25,064 bases of DNA from an uncultured Clostridia bacterium (GTDB lineage: Bacteria; Bacillota; Clostridia; TANB77; CAG-508), in the NCBI GenBank assembly GCA_934183045.1, contig CAKPRW010000012.1:1-25064 (forward strand), given 5' to 3'. Under the pieces are notes generated by a model. The model searched no databases and was not told the DNA's origin. It saw only the letters and a program-made list of their open reading frames with translations. This document shows positions 18,901 to 25,064 of this stretch, in pieces (the first letter of the stretch is position 1; each line of letters starts with the position of its first letter). The position numbers were made by a program, and so were the translations under genes.

Positions 18901-19365
18901 AGTTTCTTTTTTATTTCATCTAAAGAATAAGATTCTCCTACTTTTAATTTTATTTTATTTTTATATAGGGTTTGTTTTGATGGTAATTTTTGTAGTACTG
19001 CTTCGATTGTAGTTACTACAATTAAATTTTTCTTTGTTTGCATTTCATTTAATGTCTCTATTCTTTGATATGGCAAATCCTTACTTTCAGCAATATAGTC
19101 ATATGTTACTATTTCTTTTTTTGGAAAGAATACTACTTTATCCGTAAAATATTTTATATCTTCATATAATTTTTTTGCTTGTATCTCATTATATGTAAGT
19201 ATACATATTGGTTGTTTACCAAACTCATGAATTGCATTACCTATTTGTACCATTCCCACGTCAGTTAAGCCCGATATTGCTACCGGACCCTGTTTACTTT
19301 CTATTTGTTTTAGTAAATCAATAAATTTTTCTGATTTACCTAATTCTCCGAATTATGGTATTCAT
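15908..19365 (-). CDS. mfd: Transcription-repair coupling factor Mfd, read only with two +1 frame changes
   Basis: ATG 19365 has a perfect AGGAG site 7 bases upstream. Written frames break at codon 6 and near the C-terminus. Dropping one C at 19350 and one at 16448 gives 1,151 residues, the normal Mfd length. Domains in order: UvrB-like N-terminal part; RNA-polymerase-interacting region (IGDYVVHKKYGIGIYIG); helicase motor with Walker A GDVGYGKTEVALRA, DEEH box, TATPIPRTMHMS, ESGIDIPNANTIIVENADRM and QIRGRVGRSD; RGAGSLL-G-EIQSGHLEQVGYD at the second join; then the C-terminal TRCF domain. Mfd pushes stalled RNA polymerase off damage and recruits UvrA. Without shifts the product is nine residues (MNTIIRRIR, stop); a GTG at 19259 could give an N-truncated form. 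Followed by the SpoU gene. Confidence 0.9.
16445..16448 (-). other. +1 frame-change site in mfd C-terminal part (CTT CGG A)
   Basis: Coding strand GGA AGT CTT CTT CGG AGA AAT. Skipping the C at 16448 restores CTT GGA GAA ATT CAA TCA GGT CAT, the Mfd motif G-x-x-x-x-G-H. AGGAAG lies four bases upstream of the final CTT, resembling the arrangement in prfB. Confidence 0.85.
19347..19350 (-). other. +1 frame-change site at codon 6 of mfd (ATT CGG A)
   Basis: Coding strand ATG AAT ACC ATA ATT CGG AGA ATT AGG TAA. Skipping the C at 19350 gives ATT GGA GAA TTA GGT AAA TCA, in frame with the rest of mfd. Confidence 0.8.
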
Positions 19366-19477
19366 GTAATTTCTCCTAAAACGTCTTTTCTTTTAATTAT
19401 ATCTATTTTAATATTATACTATGTTTTTAGTAAAAATAAAAGTATTTATTGTCAATTATTTTTACTATATTTATAAA

Positions 19478-19516
19478 ATAAAAAATGCAATCTTTAAACT
19501 TGACTGCATTTTTTAT
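19478..19516 (-). terminator. Terminator of topB
   Basis: 12-bp stem ATAAAAAATGCA / TGCATTTTTTAT with a 15-base loop, just after the topB stop at 19525. Between it and mfd there is a TATAAT on the minus strand (19413-19418) that may be the mfd -10; its -35 is unclear. Confidence 0.75.
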
Positions 19517-19524
19517 TTTATTAT

Positions 19525-21531
19525 TTACATTTTTACAACTAATTTATCAAATTTAGAATGTATATAATTTTTAAGCTTTTGCATAAATACTTCTGGTTCA
19601 ATCTCTTTTTTAGCAACCATGTCTAATCCTTTTTCCCAACTAGCTGTTAATTTAGGATTTAACATATCAGGCATAGAACGCCAAACAATATCATAAATGA
19701 TCTCTCCTTTATTTGTTGGAGTAATAATTTGTGTTTTTGTATTTATTTGAATATATTTTATTTTTTCTAGTTTTTTAATTATTTCTGCTCTTGTAGCACT
19801 AGTTCCAATTCCTGCTCCTTTAATTTGCTCTCTTAACTCTTCTTCTTCAATTAGTTTTCCTGCATTTTCCATAGCTAGTATAATAGAACCTGAATTATAT
19901 CTAGTAGGCGGAGATGTTTCCGCTTCCTTTATTTCAAAATTATTAATTCCAATAACTTGTCCTTTTTTTAGATTTTTTAAAATTTCTAAATCTTTTTGTT
20001 TATCCTCATTATCTTTCTCTTTTTCAGGATTTTCTATATCATTATCCACATTTTGGTTGCTTTGTGTGGACTTTTTATTTGAATTTTTGTCTACAGGTTT
20101 TAATATTTCTAAAAACCCTTGATCTAAGCACACTTTTCCACTTGTAGAAAAAGTTTCAGTATTTTTGTTTTCTTCTCCACTTTCTATTTCTATCGTTACT
20201 TGTATTTTTTGATATTGTGCTGGTGGATAGAAAATAGCCAAAAATCTTTTTACAATTAATTTATATACTTGTTTTTGTAACTCTGGTAGTCCATTATAAT
20301 TTTCATATCCTTGTCCAGTTGGGATAATAGCATAGTGATCTGTAATTTTACTATCATTTACATATTTAGTTTTCTGTAAATTTGTTGAATATTTTTCATC
20401 AATCATTTTTTTTATATAGTTTTGCACTTCTTCATCTTTGAATCCTTTTGCAATTCCATTTAAATTTTTCTTTATTTCTTTTGCAACTGCTGATGAAAGT
20501 ACTCTAGCATCTGTCCTAGGATATGTTACTAATTTCTTTTCATATAGATTTTGAATTATCTCAAGTGTTTGATCTGGTTTTATTTTAAATCTTTTTGTAC
20601 ATTGATTTTGAATTTCAGCCAAATTAAATAATAATGGTGCATTTTCTTTCTGTTTTGATTTTTTCAATTCTGTAATTATTGCTTTTTTTCCTGCTAAACT
20701 ACTAATAAATTGCTTTGCATCATCTTCTTTTTTAAAACCTGATTCATTATATAATTTAGGTGATTCAAACAACTTTGACTTCTCTGTTGCTTTCCATTCC
20801 GCTTTAAATGATGATGTTTCGTTTCCAAATTCTCCTACAATTTTATAATATTTTGTTTTTACAAAGTTTCTTATTTCTCTTTCTCTTGAAACTATCATTC
20901 CCAAAACACATGTCATAACACGTCCTACAGAAATTGATGCTCTTTCTTCGTTGATTTTACTTGCTAAATTTCTTCCATAAATTATTGACAACAATCTCGA
21001 AAAGTTAATACCAATCAAATAATCTTCTTTTGCTCTTAAATAAGCACTATCAGATAAACTATCATATTCTGATAGATCTTTTGCTTCTTTTATTCCTCTT
21101 AATATCTCTTCTTCTGTTTGCGAATCTATCCAAACCCTTTTCATTTTTGCATTTGGGTTTGGTTTTGCCATCATAAATACTAACCTTTGTATATATTCTC
21201 CCTCTCGTCCCGAATCTCCTGCATTATATATTTCCTCAATATCCTCCCTTTGCATTAAGTTTTGGACAATATTGAATTGATTTTGAACATTTGGAATTAT
21301 TTCATATTTCCACTCCTCTGGAATAAATGGTAATGTGTCTAATCTCCAAAACTTTAGTTTTTCATCATATTTATCAGGATAACTCATTGTTACTAAATGC
21401 CCTACACACCAAGTAATTATCCAGTTATCTGATTCTAAATATCCATTTTTTCTATTTGTTGTTATTTTTAAAGCCTTCGCAAATTCCATAGCTACCGATG
21501 GTTTTTCTGTTATTAATAATTTTTTGCCCAT
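19525..21531 (-). CDS. topB: DNA topoisomerase III (type IA)
   Basis: 668 residues. Relaxes and decatenates DNA by breaking one strand with an active-site Tyr. N-terminal Toprim domain (KLLITEKPSVAMEFAKAL; acidic cluster in NAGDSGREGEY near residue 105), then the type IA core with FSRLLSIIYGRNLASK, SVGRVMTCVLGMIVSRE, and VTYPRTDARVL (catalytic Tyr near 341), and a C-terminal GAGIGTSATRAEIIKKLE segment. A charged, Asn/Glu/Lys-rich insert (about 485-520) looks like a flexible linker. There is no zinc-finger tail, as expected for TopB. AAGGATG precedes ATG, 12 bases after the HD gene stop, so the two form an operon. Confidence 0.93.
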   Translation of the reverse strand: MGKKLLITEKPSVAMEFAKALKITTNRKNGYLESDNWIITWCVGHLVTMSYPDKYDEKLKFWRLDTLPFIPEEWKYEIIPNVQNQFNIVQNLMQREDIEEIYNAGDSGREGEYIQRLVFMMAKPNPNAKMKRVWIDSQTEEEILRGIKEAKDLSEYDSLSDSAYLRAKEDYLIGINFSRLLSIIYGRNLASKINEERASISVGRVMTCVLGMIVSREREIRNFVKTKYYKIVGEFGNETSSFKAEWKATEKSKLFESPKLYNESGFKKEDDAKQFISSLAGKKAIITELKKSKQKENAPLLFNLAEIQNQCTKRFKIKPDQTLEIIQNLYEKKLVTYPRTDARVLSSAVAKEIKKNLNGIAKGFKDEEVQNYIKKMIDEKYSTNLQKTKYVNDSKITDHYAIIPTGQGYENYNGLPELQKQVYKLIVKRFLAIFYPPAQYQKIQVTIEIESGEENKNTETFSTSGKVCLDQGFLEILKPVDKNSNKKSTQSNQNVDNDIENPEKEKDNEDKQKDLEILKNLKKGQVIGINNFEIKEAETSPPTRYNSGSIILAMENAGKLIEEEELREQIKGAGIGTSATRAEIIKKLEKIKYIQINTKTQIITPTNKGEIIYDIVWRSMPDMLNPKLTASWEKGLDMVAKKEIEPEVFMQKLKNYIHSKFDKLVVKM

Positions 21532-21543
21532 TTTATCATCCTT

Positions 21544-22302
21544 TTATTTTGTATTTGTTTCTATATATTGATTTATAATCTCTTTTACTTCTTTCATTTT
21601 TTCTTTTGTTTCTTGATTTTTGAAATCAAATCTATTAATTATTTTATTGATATACTCTTCTTTTTCTAACATCTCAAAAGTAGGCTCAAAATTGATATCA
21701 AATACAAATGCTAATATTGTTACTAGACTATCTATTTCTAAATTATCATCTTTTGATCTTTTTATTGTCATATGCTTTTTAAACTGCTCAAAAACCTGAT
21801 TAGATATTATTTGATTTTCCACATCTTTTTCTTTATCTTTCCAAAACATACTAAAAGCTTCGTAAAAAATGTCCATTTTATCCGCATCTCTTATTATCTT
21901 TGAAAACAATAATTCTTCCTTCGTTAATCCATCTTCTATTTGGAATTTGTTATGATTTTTAATTGCTTTCTTAATAAGAGTATCATATTTGTCTATATCT
22001 ATATATTTTCTCATATCTTTATTTAATATATCTACGCCGTAATCTCCATGATCAATACTTTTTAAATCTTTGAATGTATTATACTTTTCCATTTGCCCAA
22101 ATCTTCCAATATCATGCAATAACCCTATTAAAGAAGCAATTTCTATTTGTTCATTATCTAAGTTTAATTTTTGTGCTATCTTTTCACTTATTTCCATAAC
22201 ACGAAAACTATGACCAATTTTTCTTTTTATAGTTGGATTATTGACATCAAATTGATTTGTATATGCTATGAATTCCTTTTTTGCTTTTTCAATATTAATC
22301 AT
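21544..22302 (-). CDS. HD-domain phosphohydrolase
   Basis: 252 residues from ATG 22302. A GTG nine bases earlier is in frame but lies inside the GAGGTG ribosome site, so the ATG is preferred. The HD signature is seen as HSFRVMEIS, then GLLHDIGRFGQ, then IDHGDYGVDIL, a conserved KNHNKF, and IIRDADKMDIFY, giving the usual H...HD...H...H...D metal ligands. Such proteins hydrolyse nucleotide or phosphate esters; the substrate is unknown. First gene of the pair with topB, divergent from leuS. A possible promoter (TTGAAT 22345-22350, 17 bases, TAGGAT 22322-22327, minus strand) would leave almost no leader. Confidence 0.85.
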   Translation of the reverse strand: MINIEKAKKEFIAYTNQFDVNNPTIKRKIGHSFRVMEISEKIAQKLNLDNEQIEIASLIGLLHDIGRFGQMEKYNTFKDLKSIDHGDYGVDILNKDMRKYIDIDKYDTLIKKAIKNHNKFQIEDGLTKEELLFSKIIRDADKMDIFYEAFSMFWKDKEKDVENQIISNQVFEQFKKHMTIKRSKDDNLEIDSLVTILAFVFDINFEPTFEMLEKEEYINKIINRFDFKNQETKEKMKEVKEIINQYIETNTK

Positions 22303-22385
22303 ATCATTCACCTCGTTTTAAATCCTATCACTTTTATGCATTTTATTCAAGCTATTGTTTATATAAATTAATATAACTCAAAAGC

Positions 22386-22414
22386 TTGAATTTACTGTTA
22401 CTTTGTTATATAAT
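22386..22414 (+). promoter_or_regulatory. Promoter of leuS
   Basis: TTGAAT (22386-22391), 17-base spacer, TATAAT (22409-22414). The start of transcription would be near 22421, giving a leader of only about 25 bases. That leaves no room for a T-box in the 140 bases between the divergent genes. Confidence 0.65.
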
Positions 22415-22454
22415 AAGCCATAACAAATTTGAAAGGAGACTTATTATGGCTTAT
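22413..22454 (+). promoter_or_regulatory. Inverted repeat spanning the leuS start codon
   Basis: 11-base perfect arms ATAAGCCATAA (22413-22423) and TTATGGCTTAT (22444-22454, containing the ATG), with the AAAGGAG ribosome site (22432-22438) in the 20-base loop. If transcription starts at 22421, most of the left arm is not in the RNA, so it may act as DNA (an operator) or be chance. Confidence 0.45.
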
Positions 22455-24857
22455 AATTTTAAAGATATAGAAAAAAAATGGCAAGATCATTGGGAAAAAG
22501 AAGGTACTTTTAATGCAAGTTCTGACTATACTAAGAAAAAATGGTATGGATTAATCGAATTTCCATATCCATCAGGACAAGGATTACATGTTGGACATCC
22601 TAGAAGTTATACAGCATTAGATATTGTAGCCAGAAAGAGAAGACTACAAGGATATAATGTATTATATCCAATAGGATTTGATGCTTTTGGATTACCTGCC
22701 GAAAACTTTGCTATAAAAAATCATATTCATCCAAAAATAATCACAGAACAAAATATTAATCACTTTAAACAACAATTAAAATCTTTAGGTTTTTCTTTTG
22801 ATTGGTCACGTGAAATTAATACAACTGATCCTAATTATTATAAATGGACTCAATGGATTTTTATACAATTATATAAAAAAGGACTAGCTTACAAAACTAC
22901 TATGCCTATTAATTTCTGTACTGGTTGTAAAGTTGGTTTAGCAAACGAAGAAGTTGTTAATGGCGTATGTGAAAGATGCGGAAGCGAAGTTGTTCAAAAG
23001 GAAAAATCACAATGGATGTTAAAAATAACTGAATATGCTCAAAGATTAATTGATGATTTAGATGATGTTAATTTTTTAGATAAAATTAAAACACAACAAA
23101 TAAATTGGATTGGACGTTCTGAAGGTGCTGAAGTTATATTTAAAATTGCTAATGAGGATCAATATTTAAAAATATATACTACTAGACCAGATACTTTATT
23201 TGGTGCTACTTATATGGTTGTTGCTCCTGAGCATAATATTATAAAAACTTTAGAATCAAAAATCACTAATATTCAAGAAATTAAAGAATATCAAAGACAA
23301 GCTTCTTTAAAATCAGATTTTGAACGTTCTGAAATAAATAAAGATAAAACTGGTGTAGAAATTAAAGGAATTAAAGCAATAAATCCTTTAACAAATAAAG
23401 AAATTCCTATATGGATATCAGACTATGTTTTATCTACATATGGAACAGGCGCTATTATGGCTGTTCCTGCACATGATCAAAGAGATTATGAATTTGCCAA
23501 AAAATTTGACCTACCTATTATTCAAGTAGTTGATGGAAAAGATTCACATATTGACAAAGAAGCATTTACTAATGTAGAAACTGGAACTCTTATTAATTCT
23601 GGATTTTTAGATGGTCTTGAAGTAAAGGATGCTAAGAACAAAATTATTGAATACTTAGAAAAAGAAAAAATTGGTCATAAAAAGATAAATTATAAGCTAC
23701 GTGATTGGGTATTTTCTAGACAACGTTATTGGGGAGAACCAATTCCAATGGTATATTGTGATAAATGTGGTTGGGTTCCATTAGACGAAAAAGACTTGCC
23801 TCTAGTATTACCTGATATAAAAGATTTTGAACCTGGAGAAAACGGTGAATCACCTTTAGCAAAACAAACTGATTGGATTAATACTACTTGTCCTCATTGT
23901 GGTGGTCATGCAAAAAGAGAAACTGATACAATGCCTCAATGGGCCGGTTCATCTTGGTATTTTTTGAGATATATGGATCCTCATAATGATAATTCACTTG
24001 CTTCAAAAGAAGCACTAGAATATTGGTCACCTGTTGATTGGTATAATGGTGGTATGGAACATACTACTCTTCACTTATTATATTCAAGATTTTGGCATAA
24101 ATTTTTATATGATATTGGTGTAGTTCCAACAAAAGAACCTTATCAAAAACGTACTTCTCATGGTATGATTTTAGGTGACAATGGTGAAAAAATGTCAAAA
24201 TCTAAAGGAAATGTTATCAACCCTGATGATATCGTTAATGAATTTGGTGCTGATACATTTAGAGTATATGAGATGTTTATGGGGCCTTTTGATCAAGCTG
24301 CTAATTGGTCAATGGATAGTATTCGTGGATGTAGTAAATTTTTAGATAGAGTTTGGAATTTACAGGATTTATTAGTTGATGGAGATAATTGCTATTCTCC
24401 TGAAACTGAAAAACTAATGCATAAAGCAATTAAAAAGATATCTAATGATATAGAAGAAATGAAATATAACACATGTATTTCTACTTTTATGACAATGGTA
24501 AATGAATTTTATCGTTTAAAAAGAATTAATAAAGCTGAATTTAAAACATTTTTAATATTACTTAATCCTTTTGCTCCTCATATAACTGAAGAATTAAATC
24601 AAATAGCTGGATTTAAAGAACCTATTTCATCATGTTCTTGGCCTACATTTGATGATTCAAAAACAGTTGATGATGAAGTAACTTTACCTATTCAATTTAA
24701 TGGAAAGTTAAAAGCAACTATTAAGATTTCTTTGAATGAAGATGAATCTTCTGTTAAAGAAAAAGTGCATAATGCTGTTGATTCTAAATTAGATGGAAAA
24801 ACTATTATTAAAGAAATTTATGTAAAAAATAAGATTTATAATATAGTTTTGAAATAA
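22446..24857 (+). CDS. leuS: Leucyl-tRNA synthetase
   Basis: 803 residues from ATG 22446 (AAAGGAG 7 bases upstream); the 20 codons open further upstream lack a ribosome site. Class I synthetase that charges tRNA-Leu. HIGH motif in PSGQGLHVGHPRSYTALD (about 40-55), a zinc-binding pair CTGC...CERCG (about 160-180), the CP1 editing domain with YTTRPDTLFGATYMVVAPEH and GTGAIMAVPAHDQRD, second Cys pairs (CDKCGW, CPHCGG), catalytic GSSWYFLRYMDP, KMSKS in EKMSKSKGNVINPDDIV, and the anticodon-binding and C-terminal domains to the end. Length is normal for a bacterial LeuRS. It has no in-frame CGG and no frame break. Confidence 0.98.
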   Translation: MAYNFKDIEKKWQDHWEKEGTFNASSDYTKKKWYGLIEFPYPSGQGLHVGHPRSYTALDIVARKRRLQGYNVLYPIGFDAFGLPAENFAIKNHIHPKIITEQNINHFKQQLKSLGFSFDWSREINTTDPNYYKWTQWIFIQLYKKGLAYKTTMPINFCTGCKVGLANEEVVNGVCERCGSEVVQKEKSQWMLKITEYAQRLIDDLDDVNFLDKIKTQQINWIGRSEGAEVIFKIANEDQYLKIYTTRPDTLFGATYMVVAPEHNIIKTLESKITNIQEIKEYQRQASLKSDFERSEINKDKTGVEIKGIKAINPLTNKEIPIWISDYVLSTYGTGAIMAVPAHDQRDYEFAKKFDLPIIQVVDGKDSHIDKEAFTNVETGTLINSGFLDGLEVKDAKNKIIEYLEKEKIGHKKINYKLRDWVFSRQRYWGEPIPMVYCDKCGWVPLDEKDLPLVLPDIKDFEPGENGESPLAKQTDWINTTCPHCGGHAKRETDTMPQWAGSSWYFLRYMDPHNDNSLASKEALEYWSPVDWYNGGMEHTTLHLLYSRFWHKFLYDIGVVPTKEPYQKRTSHGMILGDNGEKMSKSKGNVINPDDIVNEFGADTFRVYEMFMGPFDQAANWSMDSIRGCSKFLDRVWNLQDLLVDGDNCYSPETEKLMHKAIKKISNDIEEMKYNTCISTFMTMVNEFYRLKRINKAEFKTFLILLNPFAPHITEELNQIAGFKEPISSCSWPTFDDSKTVDDEVTLPIQFNGKLKATIKISLNEDESSVKEKVHNAVDSKLDGKTIIKEIYVKNKIYNIVLK

Positions 24858-24864
24858 ATTTTTA

Positions 24865-24908
24865 TATAAGCCTATTATGATTAAAAATATTACATTAATA
24901 GGCTTATA
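24865..24908. terminator. Bidirectional terminator after leuS
   Basis: Perfect 13-bp stem TATAAGCCTATTA / TAATAGGCTTATA with an 18-base loop, followed by seven Ts. The right arm contains the stop codon of the convergent minus-strand gene. Confidence 0.8.
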
Positions 24909-25064
24909 TTTTTTTAATATTTGATTTTAAATAATATATCTCGCCTTCTTGCTTATCAATTTTTTTCTCACATGTAGCTATTCTTGACTCACATTTTTTT
25001 ATGTTGTCTAAATTCATAGAAAATGCATCAAATAATATGTCTAATTTTTTACCATGTTCTACTT
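24904..25064 (-). CDS. C-terminal end of a coiled-coil protein, partial
   Basis: 52 codons before the stop at 24904-24906; the 5' part lies beyond the right edge. The peptide (VEHGKKLDILFDAF..., then CESRIATCEKKIDKQEGEIYYLK) shows a heptad pattern of Leu/Ile and charged residues, typical of a short coiled coil. The family was not recognised. It converges with leuS and shares its terminator. Confidence 0.6.
   Translation of the reverse strand, partial: VEHGKKLDILFDAFSMNLDNIKKCESRIATCEKKIDKQEGEIYYLKSNIKKI

Noticed and set aside
2867..19350. Homopolymer indels as the cause of the five frame breaks
   Set aside because: None of the five sites is a homopolymer run longer than two bases, and all share CGGA. 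A motif-specific sequencing error is still possible and is kept as the main rival.
22312..22445. T-box or other leader riboswitch for leuS
   Set aside because: The divergent HD gene leaves too little room, and no specifier loop or T-box sequence was seen.

Overview
The window is about 25 kb of AT-rich DNA (roughly 28-30% G+C by eye). It looks like a low-GC Firmicute, most likely an uncultured gut Clostridia- or Bacilli-type organism. Support: strong AGGAGG-type ribosome sites, TTGACA/TATAAT-type promoters, hairpin plus T-run terminators, the 'G-ITxIALVVT' pilin-like leader common in Clostridia, and the gene set. Arginine is written AGA/AGG/CGT/CGA. Glycine is mostly GGA/GGT.

Layout: 1-4970 (-) is the 5' part of a very long repetitive surface protein (pilin-like leader, three InlB-type repeats, then beta-helix-like modules), running off the left edge. 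5269-8817 (-) is smc. 8944-9294 (-) is a small XRE repressor with its own promoter and operator. 9448-12044 (-) is an ABC uptake operon (ATPase, permease, NMT1/SsuA-like binding protein). 12167-13208 (-) is a YhgA/Rpn-like nuclease-transposase gene with a broken N-terminus. 13544-14041 (-) is trmL. 14213-14953 (+) is purC, much richer in G+C than its surroundings. 15030-15821 (-) is a SpoU-type RNA methyltransferase downstream of mfd (15908-19365, -). 19525-22302 (-) is topB preceded by an HD-domain hydrolase. 22446-24857 (+) is leuS. The right edge holds the 3' end of a coiled-coil protein on the minus strand. No tRNA, rRNA, CRISPR array or complete insertion sequence was seen.

Main observation: five places in three otherwise well-preserved genes (adhesin, ABC permease twice, mfd twice) need a +1 frame change. 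All five have the same form: an in-frame CGG codon followed by A, where dropping the C gives GGA (Gly) and restores the family sequence. By hand scan, CGG occurs nowhere else in frame in about 7,400 codons of native-looking genes. CGGA in the other phase (AAC GGA, GAC GGA, TGC GGA) is common and harmless. AGG, CGA and CGC are read normally in frame. This suggests that CGG is unassigned or starved in this organism, and that CGGA is read as glycine with a +1 shift or by a four-base-reading tRNA. A systematic one-base sequencing or assembly error is the main rival. Two facts cut against a simple rule: the foreign-looking purC has one in-frame CGG that must be read as Arg without a shift, and the Rpn-like gene has a break without CGG.
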